From positions 245,584 to 309,583 of the forward strand of contig PTFA01000396.1 of NCBI GenBank assembly GCA_003342895.1: 64,000 nucleotides of DNA, written 5' to 3'. Made by a program: the position numbers and the translations under genes. The notes under the pieces were generated by a model. It was not told the DNA's origin and did not search any database. It saw only the letters and a program-made list of their open reading frames with translations. The stretch comes from Casuarius casuarius. Its lineage: Eukaryota > Chordata > Aves > Casuariiformes > Casuariidae. This document shows positions 22,575-35,486 of this stretch, piece after piece; within the stretch, counting starts at the first letter, position 1; every line of letters begins with the position of its first letter.

Positions 22575-25500
22575 CTTCAACCAAAAAAAAAGAATTAAGA
22601 GATATTTAAACTATTATAAACCAAGTATACTTTGAGTAATGCTGACAATTGTTTGATCTCAGCTCTGTTGCTCACAGTATCAAGATAAGGTTATAGTATT
22701 AAAAGTCTGTAATGTAAGAAGACAACAAAATAATTAACTACTATGAATCCAATAATTAATCATTTGTCCTAATGACAATGAAAATTGCTGATGTCATCTC
22801 TGAATGTTTAGTTTTTCATCTCATTACAACCTAAAGAATAGTATTAGACATATAGCCAAGTTTCCAGAGGAGGGGAGCATGCTTGATTAGAATGGGCAAC
22901 ATATCTGTCCTTAGTATAAATTAAATTATATTCCCACTTTACCGAGTTAACAAAATGTTTAGCACAAATGTACTAAGCAGTCACAGTGAGAAAGAATCTT
23001 TCAGAGTCCTGTGTTTTGCAGGTTGTTACTAAGAAATGTTTGTGAGTATTCTCAAATATGTGTAATGCTAGTTTTAAAAGAATTTGAGAAAATTATGAAC
23101 ATGTGATAAGCAGGCTGAAGCAGGAGACAGAATTTAGTCCTAAATATAGCTTTAACCAACAGAAAATGATATAATACATATGAATTTTCAGTATGAAATT
23201 ATGGAAAGTATTGGATACTGAAAAAGATTATTTTGCCTTTACCAGTAAGTTTTTCTCCTCACACCAGGTAGTCCACAAAAGACCCAAAGCTTGATTATTA
23301 GCATGCAGGGGCAACACGCTGCAGAAAATCTTTGTACAACAGCTCCCCTAATGACTGTATTAAATATCACAGCAATATCAGTAGATTATCTCTCATGCAT
23401 GCAACCCTGAAACTGCTAATAATGTTTGTACACCAGACTGGGATATAAACCAAATGAACAGATTTCATGCTATACCAAAGTAAAAAGAATATAGTTTGGA
23501 TAAAGAGAAGTTGTTTAACTGTCCATCCAGTTAGATAGAATAAACTGTAGAAAACTGAGAATCAGCACAAGCTCAGCAGAAAGGGTTGGAGAAGCAAAGT
23601 GAAAGGAGAGGAACAAGGACAGCATTAGACAGCCACTGGAGATTTTTGACTGGCAGGTGACAGATCTAGAGATTTCTTTATGGGATATACTAATACTGTC
23701 TGCCCTGTATGTGGAAACAAATCCCGAAAGTCATCTAAAACTGGGAGTGTTCCTAGCCTTCCCATAATTTCTCAGCTGTCCAGACTCCAAGTTACTCCGA
23801 AAGCCTGTGAAATTTTTACTCTTTGCCAACAAAGGAAAAAAACATTTCCTAAATGACTTATGGAAGAATGGCCTCCCTTTCAGAATTAGAAATGTGTTCA
23901 AAACACTCCCGAAGGGACTATAATAAGGGAACCTGTCCATACTAAGGGACAAACACTGTTCTGTCAGCTGATCGATGAAAATCGGACATCCAATTGCCAA
24001 TGGGAAGCTGGAAAAAGGTCAGATTTTTGTCATTTCATTAGTAAATGTGGTCACATGAGTCAGAGAAGTTAGACTCTCCTTTCACAAGCATGAGAAGTCC
24101 TAGTGAAACCAGTTAAAATTTTAACAAATGCACTGATATATACAGTGATCCTTGCCCCATCTCCTGTAATGTGAATGTACCCTTTCTTGCATTTCATCAA
24201 GGAATACCAAACTATTAACATCTTCTGTCGCTGTGTATGGAAGAAATTAAAATTAAAACATCACATCTTTGTGCTTCAGCTATAACGGCAGATACTTTTT
24301 TCCACAGTAACTAGAAGCTTATCAGTAATAAACTTAAAATAAAGGCAAAAGATGACATTGCATAAGATAGCATCCTAACTAGAGGCAAATGCTACACAAA
24401 CAACATTGTGGTGCTTTTTTCATTTGTTTTTTAAATGGGAAATCCAGCTTAGTTTTTTGTTTTATGCCTTCTGTTGTAATCTTGAATGGGAACTACTCTT
24501 TTGAGGAAGATCTGCAGAATAATGAACATGTGATAAAAGCAGGCTGAAGCAGAAAAACAGCAGCAGAAAACAAGATGGCTGAAGTGCCATGTAAGCCACT
24601 GAATGGTTGCTTTACTTCAGTTAAAAATGAGTGTACTGAGGAGTTCTGCCAATCTTCTCTGTCATGAAGGCTACTTACTGGCTGTTGTCTTGCATAAAAA
24701 GTATACATATGGTGAAATACAAACAAAAGCAAGGTTCTTGCAGGTCCCCTCAGTGGTACGGAAAATACTTTCTTCAAAAGTCTTCAAAAGTGCAAAAAAA
24801 GTTAAATGTGAAAAATAATTGTAATACTACTTCCACTGCTAGATTTTAGCAGAACAGTTACAGCCATGATTTTTTAATGGCTGTGAAGCTATTAGAAACA
24901 TAGCTTTCGCATACATACATTCATGCACATGTTTAAATAAAACACTTGCCTAAATTTGGTGCTTGAATTTAGGCATTATAAATCAAAATCTGCCAGCCCT
25001 TTCATTCCCACCAGAAAATTCTAGTTCCAGTCATTTTATGCTTCTTGCAGCACTCATGATTCATTTAGCCTGTTATTCCTTTGCAGCATCCAAACAAACA
25101 AGCAAACCAAAAAGATCATCATCTCAGTTTCAGAATTCTCAGCAAGTTAAAACTGTATACAAAAAATAATTTAAAAAAGTTATGAAAAGTTTCATTAGGT
25201 CATTTTTATGCTAGTCATGTATTATTTCATGAGAAAATATATCCTATTATGAACAGATCTGGTATGGGCCTTCCCTATGCGAGCGCCTGTTCAGAAGCTG
25301 GTTTACCACTGCATGACTGAAGAGCAACTAGTCAGGGAACTATTATGTAAGATAAAACACCTGGAGTAGAAAAGAACTATATTATGCAAACCTAGCTCTA
25401 AGCAATTCTGAAGGAAGCAATTTCAGACACAGTTTGGTTCCCCATTGGTTTTATCCTGTTAGCATTAGCTACACACGAGCCTGCTATATCGTTTCAGATT

Positions 25501-28500
25501 AGAGACTCATTTCTAATACTCTTCTTTCCACAGCAGTGATCTTTATCACATAATTGAAAAGAAGGTGCAAGGAACTTATCAAAAATATACTAACAAACAA
25601 CCTATCCATATGGGAAGCTTTGGCATTACCTGAGTAAGTTATTGGTTGGTTACATCTTGAAACATAACAGCAGATCTCTTTTAAGCTTTTTTACCATTAT
25701 TATTTATTAAATCTAAAGAACAAAAATTTTTAGGGGGCTGAAGCACCATAATTGTAAAGAACTGCCAATGATTGTCTACAGACAAGATGAGTTGTGGTGG
25801 ACAAGGGAACTTTACACTGAGGCTATGTCAATATTGTTGCGCATTTAAAACACCAGACAATATGGTTTCCTGAAGCTAATTTACAGCATACCATCCCATT
25901 AGACAATGGTAAACACATTTCATAAATATGCTTTGCATCTGTCTCTGATGCTATTACAGTTTGTCAGCATGCAGACTATTAGACCACAACCCTAAATTAA
26001 TGTCACTCATGTCCAGAGAACAAGAGCTAGGAGTATTGCAGAAACAGCACTGCTTTTACCACATCGAGGGGATTCCAGATGAAGCTCCATATGGGATTTA
26101 ATGGGGAAAGCCATACTGCTACTCAAAAGGAAACGGTGCCAGACCCAGAAGACCCTCTAGCTGAAAAGAAGAGCACTGTGTCCCACCAACAACTGGTAAA
26201 GAATACACTACAACGCTGTTGCCAGTGATAAGGGAGAACTTCCTGAAAAGATACCTGTACTTCCAACCTAAATGTTGTTTTTCTAAAAGGTTATTTTAAA
26301 TTTATTTGTATTTCCCATATCACTTTCATCTATTGCTCAATTTTTACTAATCTCTGCATTTCAATACAAGGGGTTCTTGTTTATATTAGTTTCCTGCTTG
26401 ACATAATTAAATGTCACTAACAATGGGATGTTTGAATATATAGAACTCAAAAATACTGATTATTTTCTTTTTTATTGTTTCAGACTCACCAGTTTGTTCA
26501 TATTTTTAGTATACTTCTTCCTCTGGAGTATACTGTATACTTCTCCTAAGATACATGTGTTGCACAGATTTGCACAGATACCCAATTACACTATTCTGGT
26601 TAAAAGAAAAAAAAAAGACTTAAAATAGATTTACATCACTTTGTACTCCTGAAGGAAAGGTCTTCCTTACACTTATGATCAGTATTTGTATGCAGAAACG
26701 GATTTTAAGATCTCCCAGTTGAATGCATCTGCTGGAAAAACTACCTTTTCTTGTAACTATTATATTATGGCATTTGAAGACTGGGTCATCATACCAGATT
26801 TCTCCAATCAAGTATTTGTCTTTCTTTGTCCCTCTCTCTCGACTAGCTGCATCTCTCCAGCAACGCCCTTGGAGGGAGATAGTGAGCAAAGCATCAAAAT
26901 AAAAGAAAGTCACTGTGCTGTATCTTTGCGAAAACTGACCGACTAGGGTGCGTGGCATTGCTCTGAATGACAAAGATGATGGGTAAGAAAGGTGAAGTGA
27001 TGAAACAACTCCCTGGGACTGCAAACACACCTCTAGCATATTTGGGTCTAGCAGACCCCCCAAAATGTAGCCTTTTCATATTTACAAGCAAAACAAGCCT
27101 GGCTGACATATACTTGGTCGCATGTCAGGCAGCTCATTGTGATGACCAGGATACTTCAAGAGTTTTTCAGGTGATTCAAGCTATTGAAATCCATCCCTCT
27201 CTCTCCAAAGGACAGAGTATGCCACTGAATGTGACCAATGACCCAGACACACCTATACAATAAAAGGTATTAAACACAGAACTGAGGAATAAACCAGAAA
27301 TTTCCTAAACCTACTTGGAAGTTGCCCAAGGATAGGGCAAAGAAGAGAGCGTTAATCTCCAAAATAAGCTATGTGATAAGCATGGAAAGAAATAAGCCCT
27401 CTCCATTCTGTCTTACGATACCTGGAAAAGCCTGAAATGACATATTCCAAAAATGACAAATCTGAAATGATATTTTGTTAATCCTATGTGAAATATAAAA
27501 ATAACTTTTGCTTAGTTAATCCTCCGTGAAAAATAGAATTATTTCTCTACAACCTTTTGGTATTGTTAATGTGCAAACAAAAGAATAAAAACCTAGTACA
27601 AAAGTCTGAAAGTACAGTCCCTCTGAAGTCAGCAGCAAAATTACTATTTTTTTCTAGCTCCCTGTGGACTAACTTTAAGAGAAGTGCTTCAGATTTCAGG
27701 TAAAAAAAAAAAAGAAATAAAGAGCAACTCAACTGCAGCCAAAAGAATTACAAATGTTTACTCATGTGCTAAGTAAATAATCTTTGGAAGGAGATTCTTT
27801 CCATCACACAACAGCAAACTTTCTGTGCCCTTCTGCTATCCAGAGAACTGTTTCCTGTAAGTTAGTACACTTATTTCCTGTAACATCAGAATCCCTTGTG
27901 CTCTTCCAGGGAGCTCCTCCCATCTAAATTTGGATCCCCATTCCTCCTTGATATTGGGTCACTGGGTGTGCCCTTCCATCCCATTAATACCGTGTCTTCT
28001 CAGTTTCTTGTCAAACAGGCAGTCTATGTTTTCAAATGTATTTATACTGATAAGAGCAAAAAATGATCTAACTCAAAACCAGTAAAATTTTGAGATTGTG
28101 AAGGGTTTTAGTAAGGATAAAAAAAAAAAGCCTAAACTGTGTTAACACACATATACTGGGTGGATGGTAATATAATATGAAGTTTACTGGATCGTTCCAT
28201 TTGTTGGATATAATAATCATTCTGAAATGATTATCTTTTAGAAAACTGAATACATAGGAAGGTTTCCTGGATATGTTATCATGTGGAAGAAGAAAAGAAA
28301 AAAATGCAGATGAGTGATTTTTCTTTTTCCCCTGAGACACATCCAGTATCAGTAATGAGCGAAAGTGAGAGTTGAGAGTGAAAAAACAACCTTTGACTTA
28401 AAAGTAAGTTTTACAGTAAGAGTGCAAGATTCTGCATATATCTTATTAGAAAGGAAAAATTTTATATATAACGTCATTAATCACATTCAGTTATCTGACT

Positions 28501-31500
28501 TGCAGATTCCCTTCACATAACTGCTTGTGCTTTCTGTTCAGGATGGTTCTATAATCCAAAGTGTCCCTTGAAGGATGATCTCATTATGTCTTTTTCATCC
28601 AGTGTTGGAACACTATTTCTCCGTCTTACTTTAAAAACAGAAAATTACACCTTTCAGTTGAGGCTAAATTAATGTGTACTATAAATTGGTATTTTAGTTT
28701 CTGTAATTAATCACAATATCAGTAAACTCATTTTTTTACCCATCCCTCTCTCTGTGGTCTGTGTGGTGCCATAGCTCCACAAAGGAGGCAATGGAAACAA
28801 ATGGTTAGGAGCAGGACAGAACCACTCACTGAGGCAGCAGCCTGGACTTAGGTTGGCTTAAACTAGTTGTGAAACAGCACACTGAAAAGCCTTTTCTGTT
28901 TTTTGGTCAGTAGGTTCCTATCCAACCTGACATCTCCGTCCTTCACAGCAAAATCCTCTAACCATTCATTCGAGCAGTCATACTCATCTTTTTCTCATTA
29001 ATGGGTGCTCAAATCTCTCTCGATCAACAAGAAATTGAACCTGTAATAAGTCTTCACTGCCATGCAGTGACATTTTCCTGAGTTCTTCAAACACTGGAAG
29101 AATTAAATTTATGCTAAGAATGTGACAGGTACTTTCATCCCCCTCAACCAACTTATGTGAGAGTGGCAATCTCTCAGGCACTCTCTGAAGTGTTTATCCA
29201 GCTGGATACTGTTGACAACACAGATGGAAAAACATGTATCCTGTGAAAGCCAGCAGACACAAGATGAGAGCTAAGTCCTCATTAGCATAGTACTATTTGG
29301 GATTATGCAGTGCAGAGCATGTTCAAAATTAGATAAAACTAATTTACAACTAAAAGTAGATGACTGCAATTTTAATGTATAATATGTGCATTAAAGACCT
29401 CCAGAACTGGACAGTTAAAGATGCTTTTGAAGAACAAGCATAGGCAGGCAAAGGTCATGCAAACTTTCTGAATTCTGCATTTTCCACTGTTGCATAAGAA
29501 GTTCCCTTGGTTCTCCCCTAGATATAAATTGTAGGAATATAAGCAACCCAATACTTTGCTGGGCAAAAGACCCTCTGGACAAGCGTATTATCTCCAGCAC
29601 TAAACATTTACAGATACAGAATAAAACCCATGGCAATTTTTTATTCTTCTTCTGTTATCCTCACAGCTACCAATAGGCACAAAGACTTCCTATGTCAGAG
29701 ATGTAGCCACGTTATTATATTAAACAGACACCAAAGGACCTATCCTTCCTGAGCTCTGGATGAGTTTCAAAACAATTTTTTTTAATAAAAGCTATTACAT
29801 GAATATAATTACTATTATTTCTAGTGGTAGCATAAGACCAAGAGCATGTTAGATGACTTTACAGACACTAGCAGACAGGACACACTATGCTAGCATTGTT
29901 AAAAAGTGAATGACAGAACTCCTGGAAAGAAAAAAATGAAGTATTTCAGCAATGCTCCCTATATTAGAGAATACAGAAACTAATGGCTAAACTATGACGT
30001 TGTCCTCACATGGAGGAGAACAGAAGTGTTTAAGAGCATGAAGCAGAAAGAAATTCCCAGCAAGGATTTAGAGGAAGATAAATAGTCTAGCATCACAGAA
30101 AACAAAACTAAATGACATTGAAGATAGACATAATTTATTATGCACTCTTGGACTGCAGGCAAGAAGAAAGAAAGGGAGGAAGAAAGGGAGGAAGTAGGGA
30201 AACCCCAGAGATACTCAAGTGCTAGAACTGCTTAATCTAGGCATTAGCCTCATGTGTATACAGCCACAGCACTGACTATATTTCATAGTTCATCCAGGTT
30301 GCCTCTAGGCCTCAGAAGTGATAATCTGGATTATCACTAGGCCTCAGATCTCTTTATCAGATAGTCATATAGTGAGATCATCAGTCTTATGCTGATACCT
30401 CTCTACCACTGGTTCTGAAAGCTTTATTTCTAGGAACAGCAGGATTCTAACACTAGAGACATGCTGAAGGCAAGCACAACACTCGTTCACAAACACCTCC
30501 GCAATTCAGAGGGTGAGTATGCATTAACAGGACTGTGTGCTGTGTGGATGTATATTCAAGAAATGAAACAGTCAGGGTCTCAGCTCCGCAAATTCTCCAG
30601 GCTGTGCTGCCACTCATAGGGCTAACCTCCAAAGCAGCTGTCATTTACATGCATAAGGAAGTTTAACCGGCACTAAAAGTGCCTCTACCTCTTAGAGAAG
30701 CTCAGAACCAGAGGACTTAGAAGTTACTGCTAACCCATTCCATGACTGCAGACTTTGTGACTGAACCGCGGAATGTCACCACAGTTTTTACAAGACCACT
30801 TTGAAATATATTTCTTGAAAAAATCTAATGCAATCTACAGTATAGTTGTGGACAGACATACAATCGTAATAATACCTAGTTTCCTATCCAGCTGTAATTA
30901 AAACAGAGATTCAAGCAAATATAATTGCACAGCTCATTTGGACATTTAATATAAAATGCATTCACAAAATGCTGTAGTAAAATGAAGGAATAAAGCAAAA
31001 ATATAGCTTTGTATCTAAAAGCTAAGCTAATGACATCGTCAACAGATTTTATGACGTTGTTTCTTAACTGAGGGGATCAGGATGTACTTTTCTCTCGTTT
31101 GCATCAGGGCTGAAGAACTGGTAAAATATATTATGGTATAGTCTTGGTGCTATTTGATCAACTTAAACACACTGACATTCACTGAAGCATTTTACATATA
31201 ATCCTTTCAAAGACTAAACTGATGTGTGGTCTGACCTACTATACAGGTTTTACTTACATACAATCAGCTCAACATATACCGTTGTGCCATTTATAAAGAA
31301 CACTATGTTTGTACTTTGATGATGAAATAACTGAGAAGTAAGCATAAAAACAGCCTCATTAAGAAAAGTGGAAGCACTAACCACGTTAAACTCCTGCAAC
31401 AAGATCTGCTGATGGCTTGCTTTGTGTAGACCATTTTGTCAGCTGATTCTTTCTAATTTTTTTTTTTAAACACATAAAAGGGAGTATGGTTATTCACCAC

Positions 31501-32423
31501 ACTAGATAATCCACCATATGAGGATGTTGATCTCCATTCTGCAGGAACACAAAAACACAGGAAACAGAAAAAGAAGTCTAATGAAAACACTGCAAATATT
31601 AAAATACACAACTGCACCACTCTATTCTGAGTTTAATCAGAAACAAACTGCTAATTTTTGTGATTTATGCAAAAATACAAGTGTCCAGAATCCTGAAGAA
31701 TCCATAAGGAAACTGTCTAGAATCCTATGAATATCTTCATTACAGAGGTCACACTTCTTTACAACTTCTCCAAAGAAATTCTTTCTAACTCTTCTAATTC
31801 TTTAGGCTCTCTGATGGATGTCAGGTGATCCTGCAGTGACCAAGCACAGTCACATAAATACTTCAATTTAGAGAGGACACCTTCTGCCTCTCCCAGTCAG
31901 CACATTTACAAACTAATTAAAAATAGGAGACAATTTAAACACAGAAGAACACATAGGGAGCCAGACTTTAAAGTCCATAGTACAGAATTTCAGATAGCAT
32001 TTGACATTTAGGTCCAGATAGTTCCAATTAAAAAAAAACAAACACAGAAGGGAGTGACAAACAAATTTAGGTTATGAACATTCCCGTTTCCTAAATTAAA
32101 CTCATCCAACAGCTCGCAAAAAACCTCTTCCTACACATCCTACAGCAGCAGTAACACAGAACTCAGATGAAAAAGAAGTGCGAAAGCAACCTCTTCATAA
32201 AAGCACACTCAGTTGTCACTATTTTTTTCCTGAAGAACTTAATATTCTTTGGGAATATTCAGATAAATGCCTTGCTTAACAAAACTGTAAACTCTCCACA
32301 AGTGTAACTGAAAAATATTAGTCTTTCAAGAGAATTTTGAGCAATGCTGAATAAAGAAAAAGTGTACTCTAAAGCTTTATCTAAACAGCAGCCACTTCCA
32401 GTTTGTTTAGCCTCCTCCTATAC
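22575..32423. other. Pseudogene intron, no gene seen
   Basis: About 10 kb with no block I can assign, although several tail exons should have been here. A GA-rich microsatellite lies at 30,162-30,197. A 36-39-base sequence at 23,095-23,130 recurs at 24,522-24,560. A minus-strand exon-like segment with good splice edges at about 29,053-29,106 (LFEELRKMSLHGSEDLLQ) has no recognised family. Confidence 0.5.
30162..30197. repeat. GA-rich microsatellite
   Basis: Purine-only repeat of GAAAGGGAGGA-like units on the plus strand. Confidence 0.85.
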
Positions 32424-32548
32424 CTGTAACATCTCTTCCATACATGTAATCATCAGGAATGAAACCAAGTTCAGCCAGAGCAGTCTCACAAGCACTTCTT
32501 ACAACATCTTTCGCAAGATCTCTGAATTCCAATAGATGGATTGCCCAA
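32424..32548 (-). pseudogene. DNAH6: Dynein remnant: tail FRDLxxxVVRSAC block, intact
   Basis: The frame reads WAIHLLEFRDLAKDVVRSAC, then ETALAELGFIPDDYMYGRD and VT up to a good donor (ACAG|GTATAG). Inner-arm dyneins have LLEFRDLVxEVVxxACxTALxELGFxxDD here. The 125 bases contain no stop or shift. The acceptor (tgtttctgag) is reasonable. It is the best-preserved block of the pseudogene. Confidence 0.85.
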
Positions 32549-32639
32549 CTCAGAAACAACAAGGCACTTATGCAACTATGATATCAAAATACTAACAAAA
32601 TAAATAGGAAACTCAAGAGCTTTGAAGCAATGACAACTG

Positions 32640-32780
32640 ATTATCTCCTGCAGTTGTGTGAACTGGGAATCTGAATTCTTCCAGGATGTATGTGTAACCT
32701 TTTTCAATATGACAAAGCCCCATGTCACTGATTTGGTAACACATATTTTGAATGTTGAGCAGCACTGGTCACAAGGACTG
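32640..32780 (-). pseudogene. DNAH6: Dynein remnant: tail MCYQISDMGLC block, with stop
   Basis: From acceptor attgtttag the frame reads QSL, stop, PVLLNIQNMCYQISDMGLC, then TYILEEF. The dynein tail has LRPALLNxQNMCYxISDMGLCxIxxxxTYxLEEF, so the conserved arginine codon is now TGA (32,769-32,771), the change expected from CpG decay of CGA. After LEEF the match moves to another frame (SQFTQLQEI), so there is also a shift near 32,670. Confidence 0.85.
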
Positions 32781-32970
32781 CTAAACAATAAATGTTATGT
32801 TTCAAGATAAAGGTACACATGTAGAAATATGTCCATTTTTTAAAAAAGGAAAGGTTAGATTAACTTTCAGGAAACAAACAAATCTGTATCTGTTTTTACA
32901 AAACCTACATGATAAGATTAATAGTTTCTACTTGTTTTGAAATACCATCTTTTGAAGAAACATCAAATAC

Positions 32971-33019
32971 TTAGTGCATTAAGGATGAAAAGATTCTCCT
33001 GCAAAGCTTTACACAGCCA
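32971..33019 (-). pseudogene. DNAH6: Dynein remnant: tail LQENLFILN block
   Basis: The 49-base block reads QWLCKALQENLFILNAL between AG (aaaattcag) and GT (CACTAA|GTATTT). Inner-arm dyneins have CKxxLxENLFIVNxxLRP, with the last residues coming from the next block at 32,780. Order and spacing are right. Confidence 0.75.
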
Positions 33020-33035
33020 CTGAATTTTCTTTATA

Positions 33036-33263
33036 TGGACATTCTTCCTCCATTAATATATAGCTTCCATTTCCCAAAGAGGGCAAACACAGAAATCTTA
33101 GTAATTCTTTTATGATACAAATACGCTTGTTTCCAGTGAGTTAAAGGGAGGAATTTAACTTTGCCATTGAATGTGTGGATAACTCCTTTCAAACTAATAG
33201 TACAGTGGTTTTCTGTCTTGATGCAGTCATAGTCAATAACTCCAAAATAAACACAAAGTTCTC
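33036..33263 (-). pseudogene. DNAH6: Dynein remnant: N-terminal tail, KGVxH / FALFxKWK
   Basis: From acceptor tcctattag the frame reads YDCIKTENHCTISLKGVIH, then KVKFLPLTHWKQAYLYHK, then ISVFALFGKWKLY. The pattern YYTxSxKGVTHxxxGxxxFxPLxxWxxEYxxYxKLxxIxxFxLFRKWKxFxVW is specific to the N-terminal tail of inner-arm single-headed dyneins. No stop occurs in the matching part. The usual FxVWRKNV end reads YINGGRM, so the 3' edge is decayed. Confidence 0.85.
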
Positions 33264-35047
33264 CTAATAGGACATATGCCATCCATTAAACATGCAATAG
33301 ATGTTATATAAGCTATATACAAAAATTATATACATACTGTACATACGAAAAAGGTGAAATATAAGTCTATTTAATGTACCTTTGTGCCCTGCCCTCTCTC
33401 CATAATGGCAAGATTTTAGATTTAATCATCTTTTCAGCCCTCAGATTTCAGTCAGGCTTTCCACTCCAGTAGGTCACCATTGTAACTCTTCAAGAGACAA
33501 CATAAGAGAGGCAGGTTAGGACACAATGTCTGAGGATACCACTAATTTAGAATAATCCTGGATTTGTCAGATGAAGCAATTTGGGTGAGGGAACAGTAGT
33601 ATTATTTTCACACATTTATAACACTCTATGACATTGAATTTCTGTCCTTTCCTATTAGTATGGACAATGACTCTACTCTCTAGAATCCCAGTTTGTGCAG
33701 AGATTCCAGGTTTATCTCAGAAGTACATCTGCTGACTACAGGGCTCTTCTCCCAGCTGAAAAACCTGAAAACAGATTGCTTGGTTAATTTTGTTTTAGTA
33801 GTCATATATGGTGGACGAAAGGGAAGAAGCATATTTCCTTTGATTTCTGACAGAAAGGTCTAGGAAGAACATAGCATTTACCTTTATCTTCTTTAAAGCA
33901 CAAGAAAAAGCTCTGAATGCACAACATCACAGAGACCCCACCAATAGCTGGAAGAAAACTGGCTAACAGTCATTCCAAAAACATTGGACCACAACTGGAA
34001 TTTTCCACAGAGAGAAAGCCTCTCTATCATACAAACAAGTCCATGGCTGAAATCTGTAGCACTGCAGCTTAAGGAGCCAAAGAACAAAAGACCTATAAAG
34101 TACTTATTGCCACTTGGACAGTATAGCCTGGCCTGATTTTCTCCTCTGTGCTTTTATCTGTTTCCTTTGTTTTCCAGGCTTCCTTTAATCTTTCTGTCAT
34201 TAAACTTATAAATTAACACTTTTCCTCATCTCACATCAATCACTTTTTTAGGGAGACGTTCACTGAGTTGAAGCTGTAAGATAATTTCCCATTTCCTTCT
34301 CTGGATTTGCCATATTCTGCTCCAACACATCTCAGCTTCAACTGGGATGTAATTTATAGAGCACTATACATGTGGGGAGGTTGTGACAAATATATAAAGC
34401 AATTTGTGGCCAGGTTTCATTAAAAAAACTATTTTACTGGGCCTTCTGCTTCTTAAGTCCTGAAAGAGGTATAAATTTCTTTAAGCAATAACAAGCCTTG
34501 GATTGTCTCTGAAGACTGCAGTTCTGGCTTTTTCTTCATATTCTACTATGTCTATGCCTAAAATATTTTCCAATACACAGCATTTCTGTAATACTACCTA
34601 GCTCATGGAGCTAAAGTAAGATATGAGAAGAATAACTGAGTAATAAACCATACATAAAGATTTATGTCTTTTTTAGCAAGGCAGTTAGCTACAGGATGGA
34701 CAGTAGTGCTTGAGATTAAGAACACACAAACTAAGATGTATAAATAGAACAGGCAGCTTGACAAAAAAACTTATTTCAGATTGAATATATCATATTGAAT
34801 TGATGGCTTATGCACAGCGGGAGTCATACAAAGGAATCCAAGTGTCAGAGTCCAATACTCTCTGGCCCAGTTCTTTCAGATATTCCACACATGGAGAGTG
34901 TAACGTTTAGTATCAAAATCTGATGTTACATGGAATTTTTGATTTAGCACAGTGATACAGCAAGCTACTGAAATCACAAATTACATTTAGCAAAGTAATA
35001 GCAATTGCAATATGCTAATGCAATTCCCATTATTAGTCTCTATAACA

Positions 35048-35330
35048 TGCTCGCTCACGACGCTGGGTGTCCCCAGTCACCAGGAAGGAATATATGGGTT
35101 GAAGCCAGCTCAAGCCCATTGCTCTTTTCAAAATTCTTTTATTAGTCATTCACGTTTTATACTCTATGTTGGGCTGAGCCACGTATACACTTCCCCCCAC
35201 GTTGGTCTGGCTAACTCTGGCAGACAGTTACACTCTTTTCATGAACTCAGGGAGAACACACCAGTTGACTGAATCAACTGGGATGTAGTCAACTGATCCA
35301 CTCTACTGAAACAGCTGTTTCTCTACAACA
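35048..35330 (-). mobile_element. Probable solo LTR
   Basis: On the minus strand the segment runs TGTTGTAGAG ... GCGAGCA. It has a TATAAAA box (35,155-35,161) and an AATAAA signal (35,138-35,143) about 15 bases further on, the layout of a short avian retroviral LTR. A CCCCCCAC-type GC block lies upstream of the TATA box. I saw no internal retroviral sequence on either side, and target-site duplications were not evident, so the exact ends are provisional. Confidence 0.55.
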
Positions 35331-35486
35331 AAGGCCACCCTCTGGTCTCCTTTGTGTTGAGATAGTCAGCTTTCTGTGCAACAGCTGTGACCAGTCACAC
35401 CCTACCTTAATCCTGAGCTTCACAGGCACCTTGCCCTTGCCAATCTCTTCTGAGACTTCTGTTGTTGGGGTTTATTGATCAGTCAC

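Noticed and set aside
26046..26171. Minus-strand segment with a good acceptor (cttcttttcag) and GT donor
   Set aside because: All frames hit stops early and none resembles dynein or another family.
31740..31860. Minus-strand segment reading KELEELERISLEKL after an AG
   Set aside because: The same bases in another frame look like an old LINE-type repeat; no dynein match.
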